Source: Pseudonocardia sp. MH-G8
GTDB lineage: Bacteria > Actinomycetota > Actinomycetes > Mycobacteriales > Pseudonocardiaceae
DNA: 64,000 bases
Assembly: GCF_002262885.1 (NCBI RefSeq)
Contig: NZ_NKYF01000027.1
Span: 1-64,000, forward strand
Reading direction: 5' to 3'
Below are positions 1-8,100 of the stretch, piece by piece. Each line of letters opens with the position of its first letter. The first letter of the stretch is position 1. Under the pieces are notes generated by a model. That model was not told the DNA's origin, ran no database searches, and was given only the letters and a program-made list of their open reading frames with translations. The position numbers and the translations under genes were made by a program.

Positions 1-1199
1 CGGGTCGCCCAGGCCCGGCGGATCTGGCCGCCGGTGACTTCGGCCTCGACCTTCGCGGCTGCCTGATCGGCGGGGTAGGGCTGGTAGAGCCAGGTGACGC
101 GGCGTGGAAACACCCCGGGTGCGAGTAGGGGCGCGAGCACGGTCGGGCCGATGGCCTGGCGTGGGGCCTCACGCAGAGCCCAGCTGACCGAGACGGCGCC
201 GTCGTGGCGGTAGTGGTCCCAGCGCTCGAGCGCGGCGACCGGGCCGGCGTCGGCCCAGTGCAGCAGCTGTGCGGCGTCGCTTCCGGTGGCGATGTCGCGG
301 TGCGCCGCGGGGTCGAACGCGGCGCGGATGCGTCCGGTGAGCCAGCCGATCTCAGCGCGCCCGAGTACCGCCACGCCGCAGGTGCCGATCGTGGCCTCGA
401 GTCCGGGCAACCAACGGCCCGCTTCGACGACGGCCGCGAACAGATCGGGAGGCTTCGGGGTGGCCTGGTTCGGGTCGAGGCACACGGTCAGGCGGACGTC
501 GACCGCGGCACAGCTTGCCGGCGTCGCCGCCACCAACTCACCGAGCACCCGTTTGGCCAGCGCCGGAGCCGCCGGGTCGAGCTCACGGGCAACGTGCTCG
601 GGGACGGTGGTGCCACCGGCGGGCACGGTGTCGACGGTGACCGCGATGTGGCGCACCAGCGGCTGGTAGCCCAGGTCGGCGAGGAACGCGCCCCACGACG
701 CGACCCACGCGTCGGTCTGGTCGCGGTCGGCCAGGTCGAGGCCGACGGGGGAGCAGCGCAGGACCGCGGCGAGCGTCCCCGTGCGCCGGTTCCACAGCAG
801 CGCGTGACGTCCACCGCGGCCGTCGTCGACGTCGAGAGGGAGGAGCGGGGCAAGTACCCCCGGCAGGTCGGCAGCGCGTGGGTGCTCGGTGAGCACCCCG
901 GCTGAGAGCTCGGTCCAGCCAGCCACCCGGGCCCGGGTGAACCTGCCCCGGCGCACGAGCACGTCGGCGAGACTGATCCCGCCGACGCGTACGACGACGC
1001 CGGCCACGACGACGGCGGCCGCTCCGGCGAGTGGCAGGACAAGGCGCGGCGCGACCGACATCGCCAGCAGCGGTAGGAGGATCGCGAGGAACGCCGTGAT
1101 GGTCGCGGCGCTGCTCAGTCCCGCGACGCCCCAGCCACGTTCGGGGCGCCAGTTGCCGTAAAGCCGGGGTTCCACCGCCCGGTTCTCCGCGGTGGTCAT
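1..1199 (-). CDS. SCO6880-like conjugation protein (partial, C-terminus outside window)
   Basis: The reading frame runs from an ATG at 1199 through the left edge, giving 399 codons with no stop. The N-terminus (MTTAENRAVEPRLYGNWRPE) and the pair of hydrophobic segments at about residues 25-75 match the SCO6880 family. These are membrane-anchored proteins encoded next to type IV-like conjugation genes in actinobacterial plasmids and ICEs. The start overlaps the stop of the upstream SCO6881-like gene by four bases (ATGA), so translation is probably coupled. Family role (known only by association): component of the actinobacterial conjugation apparatus at the membrane. No ATPase motif is visible in the part present. 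The family assignment is by recall of its N-terminal pattern and gene order; it was not searched. Confidence 0.8.
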   Translation of the reverse strand, partial: MTTAENRAVEPRLYGNWRPERGWGVAGLSSAATITAFLAILLPLLAMSVAPRLVLPLAGAAAVVVAGVVVRVGGISLADVLVRRGRFTRARVAGWTELSAGVLTEHPRAADLPGVLAPLLPLDVDDGRGGRHALLWNRRTGTLAAVLRCSPVGLDLADRDQTDAWVASWGAFLADLGYQPLVRHIAVTVDTVPAGGTTVPEHVARELDPAAPALAKRVLGELVAATPASCAAVDVRLTVCLDPNQATPKPPDLFAAVVEAGRWLPGLEATIGTCGVAVLGRAEIGWLTGRIRAAFDPAAHRDIATGSDAAQLLHWADAGPVAALERWDHYRHDGAVSVSWALREAPRQAIGPTVLAPLLAPGVFPRRVTWLYQPYPADQAAAKVEAEVTGGQIRRAWAT

Positions 1200-2302
1200 G
1201 ACGGCCCGCCGTTCTGCGGTGGGGCGCCGGTCATGCGTTCGGCCGCACCACGGGCCATGGCCCCACCGGCCGCGACCGCCATGCCGGCCGCGCCGGCCCG
1301 TCCGGCGACCGCCGCTGCGCCCGCGGGCCGCGGTGATGCGCTCGTGGGGGCGGAACCGGGTCCGGTGGCTTCCATTGCGGCGGCGCGACGGACCGCGGGG
1401 GACTGGCCGTAGCTGCGGGCCATGGTCGCTGCGCCGACGGCTCCGAGGAATCCGGAGCCGCCACCGGAGGCGCCGCCGATCTGGGTGCCGGTCCAGGAGA
1501 AGAACTTGAGCATGACCGGCATCGCGATCACGGCCAGCACGAGCACCATCAGCCCAGTGATCAAGGTGCTGATGTCGCCCGGGGCGTTCGAGCTCGTCGT
1601 CGACAGGTAGGAGAAGCCGATGTAGTAGATGAATGCGGCGGCCGGCTTGTAGGCGACGATGGCGATCAGCCACACGATCAACCGGTCGAGCCATCCGCGC
1701 GTGGAACGGGTCAGGGACCCGGAAGCGGCGAGCGGCAGCATCGCGGCCAGCACCAGCAGCCCGGCTTGGCGGATCGCCATCAGCACCCACTGGACCAGGG
1801 ACAGCACGGCGGCGACGACCGCGACGAGCAGGACGACGAACGTGCCCGCGGTGCTGGTGGTCAGTGCGTCGCGCATCAGCAGCGCGAAGTTGTTCGCCGC
1901 CCCGTTCAGTAGCTCCTGGGCCAAGGCGTCCCCGGCACGCAGGGCGGCCTGCAGGATGGTGAGGCCCAGTGCGGACACGACGGCGAAGCGGAACAGCCCG
2001 GTCGCCACCATGATCAGCGGCTCGCCCTTGCGGCTCAGAATCATCCGGATCGCCTGCACGAGGACCGATCCGACGAGGATCGTCGCGACCAGCGGCGCGG
2101 TCACGTCCTGTGCGGCGAGCACGGCCGAGTCCGCGGGGTTGACGCTGTCGGTCTCCGCCCACCAGGTCGAGGCCGTCACGACGAGGTCGGCGGCGCCGCG
2201 GGCGACCTCGGTGACGAGCGCCTGGAACGTCGAGGAGATCGCCTGCCCGGCCTGGCAGCCCAGGTCGAACGTCCCGCATTCCTGCGGCGGCTGGGCGATC
2301 AC
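1196..2302 (-). CDS. SCO6881-like polytopic conjugation membrane protein
   Basis: The 368-aa protein starts at GTG 2302, where GTGA overlaps the upstream stop; the open frame extends further upstream, but that part is arginine/glycine-rich shadow. An N-terminal Cys-containing segment (ECGTFDLGCQAGQAI) is followed by an amphipathic region and about six hydrophobic segments between residues 70 and 290. The last 70 residues are an Ala/Gly-rich tail. This layout matches the SCO6881 family, which resembles TrbL/VirB6 inner-membrane channel proteins of type IV secretion. It sits between the SCO6880-like gene and a membrane-anchored gene, the standard order in actinobacterial conjugative elements. 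The role in DNA transfer is inferred from family and context. Confidence 0.82.
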   Translation of the reverse strand: MIAQPPQECGTFDLGCQAGQAISSTFQALVTEVARGAADLVVTASTWWAETDSVNPADSAVLAAQDVTAPLVATILVGSVLVQAIRMILSRKGEPLIMVATGLFRFAVVSALGLTILQAALRAGDALAQELLNGAANNFALLMRDALTTSTAGTFVVLLVAVVAAVLSLVQWVLMAIRQAGLLVLAAMLPLAASGSLTRSTRGWLDRLIVWLIAIVAYKPAAAFIYYIGFSYLSTTSSNAPGDISTLITGLMVLVLAVIAMPVMLKFFSWTGTQIGGASGGGSGFLGAVGAATMARSYGQSPAVRRAAAMEATGPGSAPTSASPRPAGAAAVAGRAGAAGMAVAAGGAMARGAAERMTGAPPQNGGPS

Positions 2303-2940
2303 GACGTCCGCCCGAGCAACGTGTAGCCCTCGGTGCTGGGATGGATCGAGGGTGCCGGCAGGGGCACCCGCAGGCGCCAGTCGCCGTCGATCCAGCTCAG
2401 CGTCGCGTCGATTCGGGAGAGCCCTCCCAGGTCCCGGGCCTGGGGAGTCTCGGCCAGCAGCGACACGACGACGGCGTCGCCATGCGGGTCGCCGGCGAGA
2501 ACCCGGTAGTGCAGCGCCTGCGGTTGCAGCGCCGCCCGGGAGGGCGAGTCCGACATCGGCAACGCCGAGCGCAGCCGGGCCAGCGTGGTCGGGATATCGC
2601 CGAAGCACTGCTCGATGACGGCGGCTTTGGCGACGTCGCCGGCAGCGGGGGAGACCCGCGCGGTGAGGTTGCTGGCGGCGATGGCCGCTCCGAGTTCGTC
2701 ATGGGCGAACCCTGCGCTGCGACCGTCGTGATGGTCGCGTGGTCCATGGGAGTCCGAGACGGCAGCGATCCCACCGGGAACGGCCTCGACCACCACGACA
2801 GGTTCCGGGGGTACGCGCGGCGCCGGTTGGTCGGCGGTGAGGTACCCGATCGTGCCGATGAGCATCAGCACGACGGTCAGCCCGCCGCCGATCGCGAGAC
2901 TGCGTCGCCATGCCGCCCAGCCGGTCAGGGGTGCGCTCAC
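2299..2940 (-). CDS. membrane-anchored conjugation-operon protein, unknown function
   Basis: The 213-aa protein starts at GTG 2940 (GTGA overlap with the preceding stop). A short cytoplasmic N-terminus is followed by one transmembrane helix at about residues 14-35 (SLAIGGGLTVVLMLIGTIGY). The soluble domain of about 175 residues is probably extracytoplasmic. Its C-terminal half (around TLSWIDGDWRLRVP) has the β-rich look of NTF2-like or VirB8/TcpC-like conjugation proteins. That resemblance is weak and based on topology and position only. It is co-translated with the SCO6881-like gene, so a structural role in the transfer apparatus is likely. Confidence 0.7.
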   Translation of the reverse strand: MSAPLTGWAAWRRSLAIGGGLTVVLMLIGTIGYLTADQPAPRVPPEPVVVVEAVPGGIAAVSDSHGPRDHHDGRSAGFAHDELGAAIAASNLTARVSPAAGDVAKAAVIEQCFGDIPTTLARLRSALPMSDSPSRAALQPQALHYRVLAGDPHGDAVVVSLLAETPQARDLGGLSRIDATLSWIDGDWRLRVPLPAPSIHPSTEGYTLLGRTS

Positions 2941-3206
2941 AGTTGGAACGCCCCGACGATGAGTGCCGCGACGGACGCCAGTCCGAGCCCGCCGAGGACC
3001 CACGCCGAACCGACGAGGCCCTCGTAGGCGGTGGCCGAGCGGTTGCGGCGGCCGATGATCAGCATGAGGGCGCAGATCAGGATGCCGATCAGTCCGGCGA
3101 AGATCACGCCCCACTTCAGCCAGCCGAGCAGCTGGGAGGCGAGTTCGTCCAGGCCCGGTGGAGCCGACGGGGGCGGGTCAGGTGGCGTGGCGAGCGGCGC
3201 AGTCAT
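2937..3206 (-). CDS. small two-helix membrane protein of the conjugation operon
   Basis: The 89-aa protein starts at ATG 3206, overlapping the upstream stop (ATGA). A Pro-rich cytoplasmic or leader segment (residues 1-20) precedes two hydrophobic helices, at about residues 29-50 (around VIFAGLIGILICALMLII) and 66-87. They are separated by a basic loop (GRRNRSATAYEG). Size, topology and gene position resemble VirB2/TrbC-type pilin-like subunits. Actinobacterial elements often carry such a gene before the SCO6880/6881 pair. There is no clear signal-peptidase site, so pilin processing is not supported. The pilin-like role is inferred. Confidence 0.7.
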   Translation of the reverse strand: MTAPLATPPDPPPSAPPGLDELASQLLGWLKWGVIFAGLIGILICALMLIIGRRNRSATAYEGLVGSAWVLGGLGLASVAALIVGAFQL

Positions 3207-3754
3207 CGCGCGGTCCTTCCGATCGTGGGTACGGGGCGTGCCAGCGGCGCAGCCGTGCGCCGGGTCGAGGCGGGTAGTGGGGCGCCGACCGCTGCCCGTA
3301 GCTCGCGGGCGGCGGTGGCGTAGCGGCGCAGCTGTCGGGGGAGCTCGGTGAGCGGCCGGGTGAGCAGGTCGCGGACGTCGTCCAGCGGGACCGCGAGCTC
3401 TCGCCATCGGCGGACGAAGGGCAGCACCACCACGGCCGAGGTGTGCGGCTCGAGCAGCCGCAGCCGTGCTGTGACGGGGCGGGTCGGGCCGGATGCGTCG
3501 GCGGCGGTGACGGCGACGACGGGTTGGTGGCCGGCGATGGCGAGGACGTGGGTGGCTCGGGACGCGCGCACGAGTGAGTCGCCGGTCGCGCGGCAGACTA
3601 GGACGTCGACCGGTCGGCCGGTGAAGACGCCGCGGTCGAGGCCGGCGATCGCGCTCGCCACCGTGGTGGTGCCGACGCCGCCGGCCACACCCGCGACGGT
3701 GACCCGTGCCGGGCCTCGCCGCGCAACTCCGTCTCGCCCGTCGGTACTGACCAT
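3203..3754 (-). CDS. P-loop protein with deviant Walker motif (MinD/CpaE-like), conjugation operon
   Basis: The 183-aa protein is the first gene of the five-gene overlapping operon. Residues 18-32 read VTVAGVAGGVGTTTV, the position and shape of a ParA/MinD-type deviant Walker A (KGGVGKTT). Both lysines are missing: the signature lysine is an alanine and the second lysine is a threonine. GGVGTTT variants occur in TadZ/CpaE-like and other actinobacterial P-loop proteins, so nucleotide binding could be weak or lost. The remaining sequence is Arg-rich and shorter than MinD (about 260 aa), with no clear later motifs. It may act as a localisation or scaffold factor for the transfer machinery; this is inference from context. 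Confidence 0.6.
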   Translation of the reverse strand: MVSTDGRDGVARRGPARVTVAGVAGGVGTTTVASAIAGLDRGVFTGRPVDVLVCRATGDSLVRASRATHVLAIAGHQPVVAVTAADASGPTRPVTARLRLLEPHTSAVVVLPFVRRWRELAVPLDDVRDLLTRPLTELPRQLRRYATAARELRAAVGAPLPASTRRTAAPLARPVPTIGRTAR

Positions 3755-4088
3755 GTCCGCTCCTCGCGCCTGGAACCGCTGGCACGACGATGGCGAGCGG
3801 GCGTGGTCGCGGGATGGCGCGGACGTGGTCGATGTCTGGTGAGCGGCGACAACGCCGTGACCACGTGCCGTCGTGGCTGCTCGCTGCCGGGAGCAGCGAC
3901 GCCCGCGAGCGACGGGGCGGATCCGGCTGCGCGAGCCAGCTACTCAATTGTCTCGACGCCCTCGGTCAGCGCCCGGAGAGCTGCGTCTGGTGGGCGAGGG
4001 ACGGCGTCGGCGCGACGACCACGGCGCGCGCCATAGGACGACCACCCCGGAAGAGCACGGTCAGCGACGGTCGAACGAGGAGGCATTC
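3755..4088. other. intergenic region between divergent transcription units
   Basis: This stretch separates the minus-strand conjugation operon from a plus-strand small gene and must hold the promoters of both. I see no convincing coding frame; the open frames here are Arg-rich shadows. A Shine-Dalgarno-like GAGGAG precedes the GTG at 4089. No clear operator repeat was found. Confidence 0.5.
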
Positions 4089-4382
4089 GTGACGATCCGT
4101 CGTGTGGTGGTGCCCGGACCTATCGGTCGTGAGGAGCGCCGCTGGCAGTCCGTCGAGAACCTGTGCTGTCCGGTCTGCCGGCGCTCGGTGCGGGCTCAGC
4201 CGCCGGGCTACTGGCGTGTCGCCAACGGCCCGGTCCCCAGGTGGTCGCATCGCGATGGCCGCGCGTTGTGCCGCATCCGCACCGACGACGGCACTCGCTT
4301 CGTCGACCCCGTCCCCCGATCGGTGGCGGCTCGCTCCCACCAGGCTGATCGAGGTGGAGCTGCTGGTCCGCAGCTCGGCTGA
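4089..4382 (+). CDS. small zinc-ribbon-like hypothetical protein
   Basis: The 97-aa protein starts at GTG 4089, preceded by GAGGAG at good spacing; the frame is open further upstream but reads as Arg-rich shadow there. A CCPVC cluster at about residues 29-33 and a distal HRDGRALC segment give the Cys/His spacing of a small zinc-binding module. Function is unknown. Such short Zn proteins are common as accessory genes of actinobacterial plasmids. The gene is followed 23 bp later by a strong hairpin, so it is probably monocistronic. Confidence 0.5.
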   Translation: MTIRRVVVPGPIGREERRWQSVENLCCPVCRRSVRAQPPGYWRVANGPVPRWSHRDGRALCRIRTDDGTRFVDPVPRSVAARSHQADRGGAAGPQLG

Positions 4383-4405
4383 CGAACCCTGAGCCTGACG
4401 TGGGC

Positions 4406-4443
4406 GGCGCCGGCGGATTCGGGTCGAGCATCCGGCCGGCGCC
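4406..4443. terminator. hairpin after the zinc-ribbon gene
   Basis: The arms GGCGCCGGC (4406-4414) and GCCGGCGCC (4435-4443) are perfectly complementary. The stem continues with GGAT/ATCC after a one-base bulge. It lies 23 bp after the stop at 4382. There is no T-run, which is usual for high-GC actinomycete terminators. Confidence 0.65.
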
Positions 4444-4663
4444 AGTAACACGCAGCAAGAGGCGGTAGCTCAACTCATCGGATCGGCCACGAGGCGGGTG
4501 ATCGCCAGCTGGCCCTCCGCCATCCGAGCTGACGGTCCGCGTTCGACCAGCCCCGCGGCGCTGCGAACGATGCCACCGACGGCGACGTGCACACCACCCA
4601 GGTTGATCGCCGGCAGAACGGCGCTCCTGAGCAAAGCCGTACCCAAAGTAGGAGGAGACCAGC

Positions 4664-4891
4664 ATGCGAATCGTTCCGGCAGGGTCGCTGTCCAGGCGAT
4701 GGCCGCGCATCACGGTTTTGGCACCGATCACTGTCTCTCTCGGATTGAGTGTCTCCGGCGGGGCGGCGGCCGCGGGGCCGCCGCCGCCCGGGTCTCCGAT
4801 ACCCGACGCCGGGCAGCCCGCGCCAGCTCCAGCTGCTCGCCGCCGGGGGCCAGCTCGGCGAGCTCGAACAGCAACTGCACCCCGGCACTGA
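4664..4891 (+). CDS. putative short secreted Pro-rich protein (possibly frameshifted)
   Basis: A very good ribosome site (GTAGGAGGAGACC) precedes ATG 4664. The first 35 residues look like a signal peptide: Arg residues, then ITVLAPITVSLGLSVS, then GGAAAAG. The mature part is Pro-rich and ends in an Arg-rich run that looks like out-of-frame translation. The neighbouring +1 frame from about 4825 reads QLQLLAAGGQLGELEQQLH, which looks more protein-like. A frameshift, natural or in sequencing, may therefore split one secreted protein of about 100 aa. No family recognised. Confidence 0.35.
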   Translation: MRIVPAGSLSRRWPRITVLAPITVSLGLSVSGGAAAAGPPPPGSPIPDAGQPAPAPAARRRGPARRARTATAPRH

Positions 4892-5085
4892 GCCCTCTCC
4901 AACCTGGTCAGGGCAGCCGGGTTCGGACGGGAGTGAAGCTCCTGGTAGACGATATGTACGCGCCGCCTGTCCGGCGCGGAACGGCCAGCATGGCGGCAGG
5001 GGGCACGGCATACCGGCCGTGTCGGGCAGCAGAGCAAGGCCGAAGTGGCGCACCGCCGCGGCGAGACGCCTGACCTTGCGAAGCG

Positions 5086-5116
5086 AGCAGCTCCGACCGT
5101 GACGGTCGGGGCTGCT
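5086..5116. terminator. long perfect-like hairpin, 3' of the 2088-aa gene
   Basis: AGCAGC-T-CCGACCGT (5086-5100) pairs with ACGGTCGG-G-GCTGCT (5102-5116). This gives 14 Watson-Crick pairs plus one G:T wobble around a minimal loop. It lies 32 bp beyond the stop of the minus-strand gene at 5148 and could also end plus-strand transcription from 4664. Confidence 0.7.
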
Positions 5117-5147
5117 GCGTGTCCGCATCGGCCGAAGGCATCGCCGG

Positions 5148-8100
5148 TCAGGTCAGCGACGCCTGCCAGGCAGCCAGCAGGCGCGCCTCGATGCTGTACG
5201 AGCCGTCGCTGTGGGTGTCGAACACCTGCAGCGCCAGCAGCCGCTCAACGACATCTCTGGAGGAGCCGTCCATGTCGGCGGCGTCCTGCAGGTCGGCCCG
5301 GCTGACCTTCTGGTCGTCGACGAGTGCGACGATCGAGGCGTAGGCGCGCGCCAGGTCGGGGTCGTGGGTGAGACCGACACCATCGAGCAGGTCGCTGTGA
5401 CCGGTCGGGCTGTTGACGTACGCCTCGAGCTCGTCCAAGGCGGTGGGCTCCTGCGCGCCCTCGCTGTCGGCGAGGGTGGCGGCGTGCTCGACGAGCATCG
5501 GCCACCCGCCGGTGAGGTCCCACAGCCGCTGCAGACGCTCGTCGTGGCTGAACATCTGCCGCGTGATCGTCCAGACCCGCAGCGTCTGCTGGTTGTAGCG
5601 GCGTAGTGCGACAGCGACGCCGTGCTCGAAGGCGCTGTCCCACAGCTCGGCCTGCTCCGGGCTGGAGATCAGGACTGCGGCGCGGGTGACGCCCGCGGCG
5701 GTCGGCACGTGGGTGAGTGCCAGGTCGAGCGCCTCCAGGCACGCCGACGCCTGCGGCTGGAGGCTGGCCAGGTCGTCGATGATGACCCGCCGCCGTCCGG
5801 CCCGTCCGCCCCGCAGCTCCTCCTCGAACGCGCGCCGGCCGCTGATCGGTGGGATGTCGAAGTCGCCGGCCTTGCTGGTGACCTCACGCAGCGCCTCGTC
5901 AACGTGGTCTAGGCCCGTGGCACGTGACCCGACGACGACGCGGACGTGCGTGCTGTGGTCGCCGAGGATGTCGTCGAGCTGCGCAGCGGTCAGCGGCGCG
6001 CTGCTGCTGTCGGACAGCTGCGGCCGGCCTTCCAGCGCCAGGAATGTCTCGGGCACCGACTCGGACTCGGCCATGAGCAGCTGCCGCTCAACCTCGGAAC
6101 GGTTGCCGATCATGTTGAGCACGTTCGGGCTGCGCAGCCGCCACCCGCGCCCGTCGGTGTTCGGCGCGACGACTCCGAGGCCGTCCATCTCATTGAGGTA
6201 GGCACGAAAGCTCTCGCTGTCGAGCGACTCGAAGCCCGCACGCCACCAGCTCAGGCACTCCTCGCGCAGGTCTGCGTCCTGCAGGCGGGCGTCGAAGCCG
6301 AACCGGAACGCGTGGTCGGCCAGCACGTTGGCGATGACGTTGTATCGGGGGTCCAGGTTCAGGGTTTCTTGGAACGCCGAGGTGACGTCGGCGCGCAGGT
6401 CGCGGTTGCGCTCGATCACCGCGACGTCGTTGTCGGTGATGATGTACGGCGGCTGGTCGCCAGCCAGGCCGTCGCGCCGCTTGGCGTGTAGCGCCTCGAC
6501 CAGCCGGTGGCCGAACATCTGCAACAGGAACGGCTGGTATGAGCAGTAGCCCAGGACTCGGTTGACGAGGTTGTCGTCGGCGAACTCGTAGCCGAGCACA
6601 CCCAGCGGGACGGTCAGCAGGTCGGCGGCGAACTGCGGGCGCAGCGGCCCGATAACGGTGGGCCGCTGCGCGAGGTGGCTGAACGGACCGTTGCGGGCGC
6701 TCTTGGCGTACCGCTGTACCGAGTGAAGGCCGGCGAACACGACCTTGATGTTGTTGTCGGTGACGACGCCGATGTCGCGCAGCCGCTTGGTGTCTAGGAA
6801 TGCTGGTGCGTCGGCCTCGAAGAACTGGTCGGACTCGTCGAGCAGGATGAGCAGCCGGTTGCGACTGTCCTTGTTGCGCCAGTCGAGCATCCCGGCGCGG
6901 ACCTGGTCGTAGACGTTGCCGGTGTTCTTGGCCTTGCCGGACGGGGCGGACAGTACCTCGCGCTTGATCAGCTCGTTGCGCAGCCCGACCCACAGGGCGT
7001 CCTTGCTGAAGGCGGCACCGGCAGCGACCGAGTCCAGGCTCAGGTAGATCGTGATGCGCTGTCCAGTCTCGGCGGAGGACTCGAACTTCTCGGCTGCGTA
7101 GCGCAGCAGCGCGGACTTGCCCAGGCCGCGACCGCCGTAGAGCACCTGCGTGCCGTCGGGATCGATGACCTGCACGCGCTCGAGGTCGCGGCCGTAGAAC
7201 ATCTCCTCGGCGACCGCGCCGCGCTTCATTCGGATGTAGGGGTTGACGGCGGCGAACGGCATGAGGATCGACATAGTCACGCCGAGCTGGCGGTTGCCAC
7301 GAGCGGCGAGGTAGGCCAGGGCGGCGTCGTCAAGGATGGCGACGGGACCGCCAGTGCGCTCGACGCGGGAGGCGAACTTCGCCCGCGCGGCGGCGCTCAT
7401 GGTGCCGAAGTGCGCGATGAGCAGGCTGTCGCCGGACTGGTCGTGGTCGGCGTAGGTCATCAGCAGGTCCTCGGTGGGCTGGCCCCACACGAGCAGGACG
7501 CGCAGTCGTCCGCCGAGCTTGCTGCCGAACGCTGGGATCTGCGCGTCCCTGTTGGGCCGGACGTCGGTGATCTCGATGAACCGGCGCTCGCCGCTCTTGG
7601 GCATGTCCTCCAGGCGCCGGATCTTGGAACACTCGTAGCCCATGAGGCGGATCGCCGGCAGCAGCAGGTCGCGTTCGGTGATGCTGCGCCGGCCGGCCAC
7701 CGGCGCGGTCGCGGCCTGACGCCAGGCGCCGAGTGCCTCGGCGATCTGCTCGGCGGCGGCAGGCGACAGGTGGCTGTAGTCGAGCACATCGCTGCCGGCG
7801 TAGCTCGTCCGCTCGCGGACGGCGGTGACCAGCTCGGTGGTGATGCCCTTGGGCAGCGCGTCCGGGATGGCGGGGAAGAACGCGCGCAGGTCGCGCCGGC
7901 TGTGGTCAGTACGGGGGACAGGCTCGCCGACGTCCTGGAAGTACAGCAGCTCCTCGGCGGTGAGCAGGTCGCCCTTCTCGATCGGGTCGCTGATCCGGGC
8001 CCGCTCCTCGTCGTCGATGTCCAGCGCGACGAGCCGGTCGCGCAGCCGCTGCGCGGCCTGCTTGCGGTAGTCCGGCAGCAGTTTGCTGATCGTGGCGAGG

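Noticed and set aside
4120..5128. Minus-strand frames over 4.1-5.1 kb
   Set aside because: They are Arg/Pro/Ser-rich, lack ribosome sites and run through two strong hairpins. They are not supported as genes.
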